From contig CAYMST010000035.1 of assembly GCA_964393115.1 (NCBI GenBank), positions 1 through 25,537 on the forward strand: a stretch of DNA of 25,537 bases. Direction: 5' to 3'. Of this stretch, positions 1-10,100 are shown one piece after another. Source of the stretch: CAYMST01 sp964393115 (GTDB lineage Bacteria > Bacteroidota > Bacteroidia > Cytophagales > Cyclobacteriaceae). Every line of letters starts with the position of its first letter. Position 1 is the stretch's first letter. The notes under the pieces were generated by a model, which did not search any database, had not been told where the DNA came from, and saw only the letters and a program-made list of their open reading frames with translations. Made by a program: the position numbers and the translations under genes.

Positions 1-150
1 AGGTTTAGATTATAACAATTTGATAATCAACGCGTTAAACAGGTTAGTTTTAAGGATGATATGTAATTCAAGTTACCTGGCTTGCAAACTCTAATGGCAC
101 CGTTGTATCTTGCAGCATTGTAAAAGTAGAAAGTACAAACACCTTTGTGA

Positions 151-1248
151 ATGAGTACAAGTGAAATTGCAGCTAAAAAGCTAAAGTTTAACAATCAAGA
201 TAAACCAGGTTTTTACGCTGAATTAAGGAAAGAAGTGGATAGGTATTTCATTGATAATGGAATAAGTAAAAATGCGAATACTTCAATGGTATTAAAAACT
301 ATCTTCTTTTTAAGTAGTCTAGTTCTTTTGTATTTTCTTATCATCTTAGAGATTTATGAGGCTTCCATTACACTTGTTTTTGCTTCTCTCATCGGTATGG
401 TACAAGCTTTCATTGGTTTCAATGTATCACACGATGCCATACATGGATCATACACGAAAAGTAAAAAGCTAAACAAATTAATAGGTTATACCTTTAACCT
501 TATTGGGGCAAATGCTTATGTATGGGAGATTACTCATAATCAGGTACATCATACATACACAAATATTCCTGGTCATGATGAAGATTTAGATGTTGCCCCT
601 GGATTAGTAAGACTCTCTCCTCAAGATGAGCACAAAGAATATATGCGCTTCCAGCACATATATGCCTTTTTTCTCTACTGCTTGAGTTCATTATCATGGG
701 TGTTTAGGAAAGATTATAAGAAGTTTTTTCAAACGAAAGTAGGACAACAAGATAATCGCAATCACCCTATGAAAGAATACTACATTCTTTTCGGATTTAA
801 GTTGGTGTATTATGGGTTATTCATTGTACTCCCGTTAGTCGTCATGGATATTACTTGGTGGCAATTTTTAGTTGGTTTCTTGGTAATGCATCTATCTGAG
901 GGGCTTGTGCTAGCAAGTATCTTTCAACTAGCACATACTGTGGAAGACACTGAGTTTCCATCTCCGGATCAAAACTGGCAAATGGAGGAATCATGGGCTA
1001 GAGTTCAGATGATTGGAACAGCTAATTTTTCAATCAAAAATCCTATTATTACATTCTTTACTGGGGGATTAAATTACCAAATAGAACATCACTTGTTTCC
1101 ATTGGTTTGCCATATCCATTATCCTGCGTTATCGCCTATTGTCGAGCGTGTGGCTTCTAAACATGGCATTCCATATAATGGTGAGAATAGTTTTTTTGGG
1201 GCATTAAAATCTCATTATATAGTACTCAAAGAGCTCGGTAAGCCTTAG
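151..1248 (+). CDS. Membrane fatty acid desaturase, linoleoyl-CoA/front-end type
   Basis: A 365-residue integral membrane di-iron desaturase that would place a double bond in a fatty acyl chain of membrane lipid or acyl-CoA. All three histidine boxes are visible: HDAIH at residues 94-98, HNQVHH at 129-134, and QIEHH at 310-314. A Q in place of the first H of box three is typical of front-end (delta-5/delta-6-like) desaturases. Hydrophobic spans lie near 47-66, 72-92, 215-233 and 238-260. No cytochrome b5 domain is fused, so electrons must come from a separate donor; length is normal for the bacterial family. The ATG at 151 has no Shine-Dalgarno site, as is usual in Bacteroidota. It is followed by 207 bases with no clear terminator. 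Nothing links it to the downstream carbohydrate genes, so it probably marks the edge of that locus. The family is secure; regioselectivity is not. Confidence 0.92.
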   Translation: MSTSEIAAKKLKFNNQDKPGFYAELRKEVDRYFIDNGISKNANTSMVLKTIFFLSSLVLLYFLIILEIYEASITLVFASLIGMVQAFIGFNVSHDAIHGSYTKSKKLNKLIGYTFNLIGANAYVWEITHNQVHHTYTNIPGHDEDLDVAPGLVRLSPQDEHKEYMRFQHIYAFFLYCLSSLSWVFRKDYKKFFQTKVGQQDNRNHPMKEYYILFGFKLVYYGLFIVLPLVVMDITWWQFLVGFLVMHLSEGLVLASIFQLAHTVEDTEFPSPDQNWQMEESWARVQMIGTANFSIKNPIITFFTGGLNYQIEHHLFPLVCHIHYPALSPIVERVASKHGIPYNGENSFFGALKSHYIVLKELGKP

Positions 1249-1455
1249 TTGGAATAACAACAAGTGACCTAAGAGAAAAATAGTAAACAACCTATTATGA
1301 ATCCTTTAATTATGCCAACTGTACAACTCAGAAGTTAAAGTAACCATTTGAACGTGGTGGTTTGAATGTGATACTTTGGATTGTTGAGAAAAATTGAATA
1401 TTTCGGAGATTATTTCTCCATTATAAAAATATTATACCACAATTTATTTAAGTAC

Positions 1456-3711
1456 ATGAACATAAAAAGTTACTACTGGTTATGGATGGGAGTGTTGATT
1501 TTCGTTTCTTGTTCAACGAAAAAAAGCCCGTCGCTAGTATCCGATGACGAAATTTTAAGTCTCGTTAATCCATTTATAGGAACGAGCTCAGAAGACGGAG
1601 GACGAACAAGCCCCGGAGCGATGAGGCCCAATGGTATGGTTACATTGGCCCCAACAAATATTTTGCGCGACACATTAGATTCTACTGGTCCTACGGTAGG
1701 GTATGTCCATGGCAATGAAAATATTTTTGGATTTTCTCATGTAAATCTTAACGGTATTGGTTGTCATGAAGCCAGTAGTATTACGCTAATGCCTTACAGG
1801 AATGCCTCATTCGAAGCAGAGTCTAGAAAGTCGAGCTACTCGGAGGAAAAGGCTTCACCTGGGTATTATGGTGTGAAATTAGATGATCATAAGATAAACG
1901 TCGATCTTACGAGCACATTGAGAACCGGCTTAAGCAAGTTCACCTATGAAGAGGCTGGTATTGGCCGTATAGCGCTTGATTTGGCTTACACCACCAGTCA
2001 CATCAAAACAGGGGAGATTGAAGTAATCTCCGACACTGAGATAGTGGGATATAAAACAGATGGCCGTTTCTGTGATTTTCCTGGTCGCCGTAATATTTAT
2101 TTTGTTGCACAATTAAGTAAACCGGCGGAGAAAATCAATGTGATGGTCAATAACGAGAAGGTTAAAGGAAATAAAGCTTCTGGAAGAGTCGGAGCTGATA
2201 TGACTTTCAATGTAAGTGCTGGAGAATCAATATCTGTGAAAGTTGGTATTTCTTATGTAAGTATTGAGAATGCCAAACTAAACTTGAAAGCAGAACAACC
2301 AGATTTTGACTATGCAAAAACGCTCAAGGAATCTAAAAGTGCGTGGAAAGAACTGTTAACGAGAATTAAAGTTGCTTCCTTTAGCAAGGCAGACAAGACA
2401 AAGTTTTATACGGCTCTATATCACATGTTGATCTCTCCTTTCATATTTGAAGATGTTAACGGAGAATATGTTGCCATGGAAAGTGGCGAAATTAAAAAAG
2501 TTGATGGTGGTCATAGATATACTCACTTTTCGGCCTGGGATACTTACAGAACGTTACATCCATTCTTAACGCTTTTCTACCCCGAACTACAGAGCGATAT
2601 GGTGAAATCATTAGTCGAAATATCTAAAGAGGGAGGCTGGTTACCGCTAAGTGAATTAAGGAGTCAAGAGATTTATGTAATGGTTGGTGACCCATCGTTA
2701 TCAATCATTGCGGATTCTTATGCTAAAGGAATAAGAGGCTTTGACGCAAAAGAGGCTCTTAGCGCGATGTTGAAAAATGCTTCTTATGGTTATAATGGGC
2801 CGAATATGATAAGACCAGCAATAGAGCAATATAAAAACTATGGTTTTGTGCCACTTGAAAATGACAATGGTCGCTATATGCCTTTTAGAGGTACGGAACG
2901 TAAAGGTGTATGGGGTTCTGTTTCGACTACGCTGGAATATGCTTATGCTGACTGGTGCGTTGCACAGATGGCGAAGTTGTTGAAAGAGGATTCCATTTAT
3001 GCCGATATGCTTGCTAGAAGCCAAAATTTTAAGAATTTATTTGACAAAGAGTCAGGTTTTTTTAGAGCTAAAAAAACAGATGGAAGTTGGTTAACACCTT
3101 ATTACCCGCTGGCAGGTCTTAAAACCGGAGGGGACAGAGCTCATACAAAGGGTATCGGGTATACTGAAGGTAGTGCATGGCAATATTTATTTTCTGTTCC
3201 ACATGCGGTTTCAGAGTTAGTTAATCTGATGGGTGGAGAGAAAATATTTGTGGATCGATTACAGCAATGTTTTGATAGTGACTATTTTGATATGACCAAT
3301 GAACCGGACATTTCTTATCCGTACTTATTTAATTATGTAAAGGGAGAAGAGTGGAGAACTCAAAAGGAAGTTAGAAAATGTATTCAAAAGTACTTTACAA
3401 CAGACCCTTCTGGAATTCCGGGAAATGATGACGCAGGTACTTTATCGGCTTGGTTAGCATTTTCTATGCTAGGAATTTATCCAGATAATCCTGGTAGTAC
3501 TACCTATCAATTATCAAGTCCCGTTTTTGATAAAGTTCAAGTCAGTTTAAAGTCAGGTAAAACGCTTGTAATAAGTGTGGATAAAGAAAAGGAAAGTGAT
3601 TCGTTTATCACTTCCGTATCAAAAGACGATAGTGAAATCGAAACTTTTCAAATTGATCATAAGGATCTCGTAAGTGGAGGAGAATTACATTTCGTATTAG
3701 GATCGAAATAA
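1456..3711 (+). CDS. GH92 family alpha-mannosidase, lipoprotein
   Basis: A 751-residue exo-acting, calcium-dependent alpha-mannosidase of glycoside hydrolase family 92, which removes terminal alpha-linked mannose with inversion. Family signatures run in order: GRTSPGAMRPNG at 49-60, FGFSHVNLNGIGC at 91-103, SAWDTYRTLHPF at 359-370, YTEGSAWQY at 569-577 (the Glu is the expected catalytic acid) and GNDDAGTLSAW at 656-666 (an Asp supplies the base). Length is normal for GH92. The N-terminus is a lipoprotein signal, with a hydrophobic stretch ending FVSC at Cys19, so the enzyme is probably lipid-anchored and likely on the cell surface. I chose ATG 1456 because the in-frame TTG at 1381 would put 25 polar residues ahead of a good signal peptide. 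GH92 enzymes act on N-glycans or mannans; which linkage is cut cannot be read from sequence. It stands alone, converging on the next gene. Confidence 0.94.
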   Translation: MNIKSYYWLWMGVLIFVSCSTKKSPSLVSDDEILSLVNPFIGTSSEDGGRTSPGAMRPNGMVTLAPTNILRDTLDSTGPTVGYVHGNENIFGFSHVNLNGIGCHEASSITLMPYRNASFEAESRKSSYSEEKASPGYYGVKLDDHKINVDLTSTLRTGLSKFTYEEAGIGRIALDLAYTTSHIKTGEIEVISDTEIVGYKTDGRFCDFPGRRNIYFVAQLSKPAEKINVMVNNEKVKGNKASGRVGADMTFNVSAGESISVKVGISYVSIENAKLNLKAEQPDFDYAKTLKESKSAWKELLTRIKVASFSKADKTKFYTALYHMLISPFIFEDVNGEYVAMESGEIKKVDGGHRYTHFSAWDTYRTLHPFLTLFYPELQSDMVKSLVEISKEGGWLPLSELRSQEIYVMVGDPSLSIIADSYAKGIRGFDAKEALSAMLKNASYGYNGPNMIRPAIEQYKNYGFVPLENDNGRYMPFRGTERKGVWGSVSTTLEYAYADWCVAQMAKLLKEDSIYADMLARSQNFKNLFDKESGFFRAKKTDGSWLTPYYPLAGLKTGGDRAHTKGIGYTEGSAWQYLFSVPHAVSELVNLMGGEKIFVDRLQQCFDSDYFDMTNEPDISYPYLFNYVKGEEWRTQKEVRKCIQKYFTTDPSGIPGNDDAGTLSAWLAFSMLGIYPDNPGSTTYQLSSPVFDKVQVSLKSGKTLVISVDKEKESDSFITSVSKDDSEIETFQIDHKDLVSGGELHFVLGSK

Positions 3712-3713
3712 AA

Positions 3714-3761
3714 AGATTGATAGGATAGTAAGAGAATAATTCCTTGCTATCCTATCAATCT
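3714..3761 (+). terminator. Long hairpin just after the GH92 stop codon
   Basis: A perfect 15-bp inverted repeat (arms 3714-3728 and 3747-3761, AGATTGATAGGATAG and its complement) begins three bases after the GH92 stop codon. Part of the 18-base interior can pair as well (AAG 3730-3732 with CTT 3743-3745). No T-run follows, so it is not a classical intrinsic terminator. It may protect the 3' end of the transcript or terminate in another way. Confidence 0.6.
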
Positions 3762-3980
3762 ACATGATGTAATATTCTATATTGAGCAGTTCTTTAAGTT
3801 TAACGCTAATATTTGAATTAGTTAACCTGCTGACTCTACCAGACTCTGTCTTATTTCTTTATGGATTTCAAACAGTCATCCTAGTATGCCTGTTTTATTA
3901 GTTCTAGCTAACATTTTCTACTCTCAAACCTGCGTTTGAAACTTAGACTCTACTGTCGTTACTAAAAATGAAGGTACCAT

Positions 3981-4013
3981 AAAAAACCGGAGTACTTCAG
4001 TATCTCCGGTTTT
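3981..4013 (-). terminator. Intrinsic terminator of the minus-strand esterase gene
   Basis: Arms AAACCGGAG (3984-3992) and CTCCGGTTT (4004-4012) form a 9-bp stem with an 11-base loop. Read on the minus strand, the stem runs straight into six T residues (complement of 3981-3986), a classical terminator 20 bases after the stop codon of the gene at 4033-6678. On the plus strand the T-run is four bases, so it may also act as backup for the GH92 transcript. The rest of the 321-base convergent spacer holds nothing else I recognise. Confidence 0.85.
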
Positions 4014-4032
4014 CACTTCATTTATTAGTCTA

Positions 4033-6678
4033 TCACTTGATTAAAACTCTTATAAAATCGCCAACATCAGTTTTGGCAAAGTACATACCCGGTTCCAAAG
4101 AAGAAACATTTACACGTACCTTTTCTTCTACTGTTAGTACTTCGTGACCAAGTGCGTCATACATCGTAAAAGAAACCTTTTGATTAAAGGTGAGTAGATC
4201 TTCAGCAGGATTAGGGTAATATTGGATTGTATTTAGTGTTGGATTAACGGCATTAATCACTGGAGGCTCGGTAATTTCAACATGATTTGAATCACAAGTA
4301 AGGCTTATATTATCCGCGTAAGCCCAATTCTCACCGGCCTCATCGCGTAAAAAGATTTGAGCAGTTTTTGTACTGGGTCCTGTTCTAAATTGCATAGTGT
4401 ATTTTTTGAGTACCATACCGGTATCCACTACAGATATTTCCTCTCCGCCAAAGTTTCTAACTCCAAAGCGAATAGTATCTCCGTTGTTGTTATTCATAAT
4501 ATATCCAGAAAGTGTGTAGTAGGAGTCCGGGTGAAGATTCGCAAATGATTGAGTCACCTCTATGCTATCTCCTCTAATGGCCAAACCGTACTGCCCATCT
4601 ACTTTAAACCAAGTTCTAGTCACTATATCACCTCCAGCTGCTGTCCAGAAAACGGTAGTATCCTCGAAAGAATGATTTCTAACAATGTTCCCCGAAGGAC
4701 AAGGATGAGCAGTAGTATCAGGTCCTAAATTTACTGGCGGTACATTGCTCCCAACAGTGTCGACTTCTGGTTTCGCACAGAGATGGATGTTAGCAAATGA
4801 GATATCTCTTTCTAAGTGTGGGGTCAACGACTGATACCATATTTCAGCAGCTCTTTTACCCCCCTTTTCTGACAGGTGAATATCGTCGAAATACATATTT
4901 TCACTCCATGTCTCGTAAAACATGTCATGCATGTTTACGAAATAAACGCTGTCTTTAACATTTGCGATGGAGTCAATAGCATTTTGTAAGGCAAGTCTGG
5001 ACCCTTCATTGGCCCACTCTTTGTTCCACTTAACTGGTAAGAGACTTGATGTAAGAATCTTCACTCCTGGCTTAGTTAATTGAATCTTTTCAATTAAGTC
5101 TAAATATCGCTCAGGAGCTGTATTACTGTAGTTTTCTGGATGGTTTTCTCCATCAAAGAAGTCATTGACTCCTATTAAGAGTAGAATAATGTCAGGATCA
5201 GCTTCATTTATCCAACTATCAACATGTTCAAAAACACCAGTTGTCTCGCATGTCTCGCAGAACTTTCGTGTATCTGGACCGATGGTATATCCTCCATTTC
5301 CGGAGTGATCCATATCCACAGGTAGCTTATCACCATGTGCCTCTCCCTGTCTATTGCCTACAAAGTCAATGTTGAAATAACCACTATCTAATAGCATGGA
5401 CCTTAAATACCCTCTGTAAGAGTGATGTTTATCTGGAAAGTCCCCTTCAGTCAGTGAGTTTCCTAATGGCATGATCTTAATCATGGGTGCATCATGAACG
5501 GTATCGGCAAATGCTTCGCAAGTAACAGAATTGGCTTCACTACATCCGACATCACCAAATGAAGGAGCAAATGGAGCTCTACGATTGTCGCTATCATTCG
5601 GTCCTCCTCCTATGGTTTCCGGCGAATTGTTGTCCACTACCATTAAAGAAGTGAAGATTTTTTGAAGGTCTCTCCCCCACTTTCCTCTGTTACCGGAGTC
5701 TTGAGGTTTAGCCTCCATATCCCAGCCATATAATTCTTCAAATTCATCTACAACTCTTCCAAAGTTGCTATGTCCAGTTACAATTGCTGAGGCATCCCAA
5801 GCGGTGTTATCGACTAAATAAGCTCCGTAATCTCTAAAAGCACGGGCTAGAATCACTGCGGGCGAATTAGGGTTTGAACCTGTTTCAAAGGAACTAATAA
5901 GTGCCTGATAATCACTTGGACATACCGCTAGTAATGATCCCATTCGGGTGGCCTCGGTTTCGCCGTTGTAATAATTACCGCTATTTGGATTTTCAAACCC
6001 ACTATCCGCTTTTGTTGCGGGCCATCGGTATCCTTTAGATTTTCGAGAAACTGATTCTACTCCCCATAGGTTAATTTTTAGGGCATGTCTTATGATACCT
6101 TCGGTGAATTCACCGTATCTAATGGCCCCACCAATGGCAGATAATGCACTACCTCCGTGAGCACCGGAGTGACCGACACCATATAAATCTTCATCTTCAA
6201 ACACATATCGTGATGTCCCTTGACCAGCTTCTTCACATCTAGCAAAAGGCTGAGTTTGCTTTATCGTTTTCCCATCAGCCATGAGAATAGATAGCCCTGA
6301 ATTAGGCGTTTTTCCAAGATAATTTAATCCTCGACGATACAGAAAATCATCAGGCATTGGCGCACTAAATAAAAGTCCCGCGTCCACCTGACATCGATCT
6401 TTACTTTGGGACCATTGAGCGTTACTTTGCATGATATCTCTTACCGGTGCTGTTGGAGTCATTATAATAATGTCCTCATCGACCAGATATCTACTGGTTG
6501 GTTGGATTCCTGCAGGAGTGTATTCTGCATCGGCATGAATAGGCATGTTCCATATGCTGGAATCAGCAAACGGCCATTTATAGGGGTCTCTCGTTTGTCC
6601 AATTGTTTTCATACTGATCAGACAAAGAAGCAGAAATAAATTATTTCTTAGGATATTGATTTTACCTTTTAAAAACAT
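4033..6678 (-). CDS. Secreted two-part protein: unknown N-terminal domain, CE3-like SGNH esterase, jelly roll, T9SS tail
   Basis: An 881-residue exported protein. Residues 1-28 are a signal peptide ending near IGQ/T. Residues 31-375 form a domain I do not recognise, with a Gly/His-rich core (GHSGAHGGSALSAIGGAIR, 169-187) and the motifs RWPAT (218-222) and DYGAYLVDN (283-291). Residues 399-623 are an SGNH/GDSL hydrolase resembling CE3 acetylxylan esterases: GNSLTEG (Ser408), GNGGYTIGPD (block II), GVND (Asn505) and DDIH (Asp598, His601), so the catalytic residues are complete. Residues 661-796 look like a CBM4/9-type jelly roll (NIVRNHSFED start, YADNISLTCD end). Residues 815-881 are a T9SS type A sorting domain (YYPNPAED ... 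GMYFAKT ... RVLIK). The likely role is deacylation of a plant or algal polysaccharide outside the cell. The N-terminal domain could be a second catalytic unit; I cannot say which. Confidence 0.86.
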   Translation of the reverse strand: MFLKGKINILRNNLFLLLCLISMKTIGQTRDPYKWPFADSSIWNMPIHADAEYTPAGIQPTSRYLVDEDIIIMTPTAPVRDIMQSNAQWSQSKDRCQVDAGLLFSAPMPDDFLYRRGLNYLGKTPNSGLSILMADGKTIKQTQPFARCEEAGQGTSRYVFEDEDLYGVGHSGAHGGSALSAIGGAIRYGEFTEGIIRHALKINLWGVESVSRKSKGYRWPATKADSGFENPNSGNYYNGETEATRMGSLLAVCPSDYQALISSFETGSNPNSPAVILARAFRDYGAYLVDNTAWDASAIVTGHSNFGRVVDEFEELYGWDMEAKPQDSGNRGKWGRDLQKIFTSLMVVDNNSPETIGGGPNDSDNRRAPFAPSFGDVGCSEANSVTCEAFADTVHDAPMIKIMPLGNSLTEGDFPDKHHSYRGYLRSMLLDSGYFNIDFVGNRQGEAHGDKLPVDMDHSGNGGYTIGPDTRKFCETCETTGVFEHVDSWINEADPDIILLLIGVNDFFDGENHPENYSNTAPERYLDLIEKIQLTKPGVKILTSSLLPVKWNKEWANEGSRLALQNAIDSIANVKDSVYFVNMHDMFYETWSENMYFDDIHLSEKGGKRAAEIWYQSLTPHLERDISFANIHLCAKPEVDTVGSNVPPVNLGPDTTAHPCPSGNIVRNHSFEDTTVFWTAAGGDIVTRTWFKVDGQYGLAIRGDSIEVTQSFANLHPDSYYTLSGYIMNNNNGDTIRFGVRNFGGEEISVVDTGMVLKKYTMQFRTGPSTKTAQIFLRDEAGENWAYADNISLTCDSNHVEITEPPVINAVNPTLNTIQYYPNPAEDLLTFNQKVSFTMYDALGHEVLTVEEKVRVNVSSLEPGMYFAKTDVGDFIRVLIK

Positions 6679-6861
6679 ATTCTGAAGTGAACTATTTATT
6701 TTGAACTTTGAGTAAGATAAACAGCTGGACTCACGAAAAATTGATGATATGTTTCATGGGACAATTTGCTACCAATTAAAACCAAATGATCTCCTTGAAA
6801 AACTCAAAAAGTCTATTTCTTGATCAAAATGCTACGAAAGGAATGAAACTATCATTTTTTA

Positions 6862-6887
6862 TAATTCGATGAAATTTATTCGAATTA
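6862..6887. promoter_or_regulatory. Perfect 8-bp inverted repeat, possible operator
   Basis: TAATTCGA (6862-6869) and TCGAATTA (6880-6887) are exact complements separated by 10 bases, close to one helical turn between half-sites. That geometry fits a dimeric DNA-binding regulator in this divergent spacer. No regulator gene lies in the window and the site is AT-rich, so chance is possible. Confidence 0.35.
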
Positions 6888-6899
6888 GCCACAGTAGCT

Positions 6900-6959
6900 G
6901 TTCCAAAGGAGCGATAGAACATAAGTAAAAAACCAAGCATAGTTCTACCCCTTTGAAAC
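6900..6959. promoter_or_regulatory. Long imperfect inverted repeat in the divergent spacer
   Basis: GTTCCAAAGGAGCGATAGAAC (6900-6919/20) and the complement of GTTCTACCCCTTTGAAAC (6942-6959) match at 16 of 18 positions, apart from a 3-base insertion in the left arm; the arms are separated by 21 bases. It lies 180 bases before the start of the repeat-protein gene and 221 before the esterase gene. It could be an RNA hairpin in a long leader or a regulator site; I see no similarity to a known riboswitch. Confidence 0.4.
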
Positions 6960-7139
6960 AAATTCATAACTAACGGTTTAGGTAAGGATATTTGAGGGGT
7001 CCATATTTCTAATGAATCTTGTGAACCAGCGCTTTATCACGAAAACTCGTCTTGGATTTTAGACATTTGGTCAAAATTAATAGTCATAAAGTACAAATAT
7101 TTCTTAGGTTAGGACTCGATTAATTTTTATCAAAATTCT

Positions 7140-10100
7140 ATGAAAAAAATTGTACCAATAATCCATGTTTTACTGCTCATCTTGCTGTGTGGGCCAGCAT
7201 TTTCCTCTGGAAAGTTTATCCTAGGATCGGGACAGCTTGTAGAAGCGGTTTATGATGTTGAGACGAATGATTCTTTTACTTCGTATGGTTTTAGAGGACT
7301 TGATGATCCAACATCCCCGAGTACGTTTTGGAGTACATTTGTAAATAATCCAAATGCAAGTGATGGATTTGGTGAATGGACTCAGGTAAGAACAGGGTCT
7401 ATCAACGTTTATGCTGATAATGGTGGATCAGGGGCTTATCCTGATGCAGAGATTTCTTCTAATGGCTATACTACCATGTTGCAAACTGATGCATCAGGAA
7501 ACAGCCATATGCGCTTTTGGCCTAACGCATCTGGAGATCAAATATTGACTATTGATAGCTTGGTAACAACAGGGAAGTCGAATATTAGATTTGGTTTTGG
7601 AGTAGATAATGGAGGTGGAATACTATCAAATGACATAATCGTATCTTATTCTACTGATGGAAGCAATTTTACAGATTTGGTCGTTCCAGATTTAAATGAT
7701 GCGGATTGGAATTTTGTAAAACTAGATGGTTACCTTCCTGCTAGTAGCTACCTCCAAATTAGAATTTCTAGTGTAGCGGTTAGCAAACAAATACTATTTG
7801 ATGATTTCACATTATATGAGGAAAGTTGCATTCACATAGATTCTATATCGACGACGACTGCAGCTGTGGGAGATACAGTGATTATATATGGAGTTGGTTT
7901 TCTAGAAGCTGATAGCTTCAAAATTGGTAGTGAAGAGTTCACGGCTATTACTCAAAATGACACCTCTATTTCCTTTAAAATTCCAGATATAACGGCTCCA
8001 GATCTAGTAAATATTGTTGTTGCCGGAGATTCAGGGATATTTGATATTCATTATAACTATAATGTAACGGAAGATCCTTCTGCTCCCCTTGGTGGAGATT
8101 TGGTGACGGCTGTTTATGACGTAGAGACGAATGATTCTTTTACTTCGTATGGTTTTAGGGGACTTGATGATCCAACATCCCCGAGTACGTTTTGGAGTAC
8201 ATTCGTAAATAATCCAAATGCAAGTGATGGATTTGGTGAATGGACTCAAGTAAGAACTGGATCTATCAACATTTATGCTGATAATGGTGGATCAGGAGCT
8301 TACCCTGATGCTGAGATTTCTTCTAATGGCTATACTACCATGTTACTAACTGATGCGTCTGGAAACAGCCATATGCGTTTTTGGCCTAAAACATCTGGAG
8401 ATCAAATATTAACGATCGACAGTTTAGTCACCACGGGTAAAGACAATGTTCGATTTGGATTTGGTGTAGATAATGGCGGAGGTATTTTGTCAAACGACCT
8501 AGTGGTATCTTACTCCACTGACGGTTCAAACTTTACAGCGTTAACCGTACCTGATATTAACGATACAGATTGGAATTTTGTAAAACTTGGTGGTTACTTA
8601 CCGGCTAGTGGTTATTTACAAATTAGGATTTCAAGTTTGGCCATCAGTAAACAGATTCTATTAGATGACTTTACCCTATATGAAGAGGGTTCAGTGAGAA
8701 TCGATTCCATTTATCCTTCTTCGGCCATAGTAGGTGATACCGTTACTGTTTATGGTGCTGGCTTCCAGTATGTGAATAGTTTTGAATTGGACGATGACGC
8801 ATTGGCTTCTATTACAAAAAATGACACCAGTGTTACCTTTAAAATTCCTGACATTGCAGAATCTGATTTGGTCAATATTACCCTTTCAGGAGACTCAGCT
8901 GTTTTCGATACCCATTATAACTATTTGGTTGAACCTGTTGGGATGACTCCATCTGCGGGATCGGTTGTAATTAATGAAGTATTAGCAACGCCAAATGCTG
9001 TTTCAGATGCTAATGGTGAGTACTTCGAAATCTATAATACCACTGATGATGCGATCCAAATGATCGGTTGGAGAATAAAGGATGGAGACGATAATACCCA
9101 TGTCATAGAAGATTCGGTTTCTGTGGATGGAAAATCATTTTTCGTTTTTGGTAAAAATGATGACGGAGGATCTAACGGAGGTGTAACAGTAGGCTATGTT
9201 TATAGTGATGTTACTCTAGATGCAGAAGGTGAAATTGTTATCTGTCATAATGGTGCTGTAATTGACAGCGCGGTTTATCGTCCTTCAACGTCAGGTGTTG
9301 CGGTCGAATTGATAAATCCTGGGTTAGATAACAGTGATACCGTAAACTGGATATCTACAGATAGTATATTCGGATCAGGTGACACCGGAAGTCCGAATAT
9401 ACTAAACCATCGAAATTCTGCTGTTTGGAATGGTTCAGTTTGGCTTAATGGTGTGGTACCAGGAGATACTCTGGGTGCCTTTATCAAAGGTGATTATAGC
9501 TTTAGTGTTGATGGAGCCTTTAAAACAAAGGATTTGATAATCACGTCAGGAGATACATTGATAGTAGATAATGATACGGCTCTTATTGTGAATGGAGATG
9601 TGTTTAGTGATGGTAAACTCATCATAGAATCTGGTGCGTCGTACATATCTAGTGGAAGTGAATCATGGTATGGAACTCCTGCACGGATTAAAAGAACAAC
9701 ACGATATAGCGATGGTCGATACAGTTTTGTTGGGACTCCTGTTGAGGCTACCGCAGAGATGACAGGTGCAGATCTTGGGAATCCAGTATACAGCTATGAT
9801 GAAAACAATGACTATGGTAGTGATGATGGGTTATCAAGATGGAAAAATGCATCAAGTGAGATGCTAATACCGGGTCGTGGGTATGCTCAAGCAAATAAAA
9901 AAGACCTCGTTTTCGAAGGAGTACCAAATGCTGGAGCCATAGAATATAAGGCTACATTTAACTCAAGAGATTCAACTACAGATGGATGGAATATTGTAGC
10001 AAATCCATATCCTGCTCCTATTGCGATAGCCCCTTTCCTATCAGAGAATCCAAATATTTACGGTACGATCTATATTTGGGATGATTTTGGATCGAATACT

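Larger units (their letters stand above)
6679..7139. other. 461-base divergent spacer between two secreted-protein genes
   Basis: AT-rich, with no gene seen. It must hold the promoters of both the minus-strand esterase gene and the plus-strand repeat-protein gene. I found no convincing copy of the Bacteroidota TAnnTTTG -7 box at a sensible spacing. The notable content is two inverted repeats listed separately and a small TTGATCAA palindrome at 6820-6827. Confidence 0.6.

Noticed and set aside
1381..1455. TTG start giving 25 extra residues on the GH92 protein
   Set aside because: It would bury a good lipoprotein signal peptide; ATG 1456 places it at the N-terminus with the lipobox Cys at residue 19.
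1249..1455. Promoter box near 1373 (TACTTTG)
   Set aside because: It is one base short of the TAnnTTTG form and has no properly spaced -33 element; similar weak matches occur throughout AT-rich spacers.
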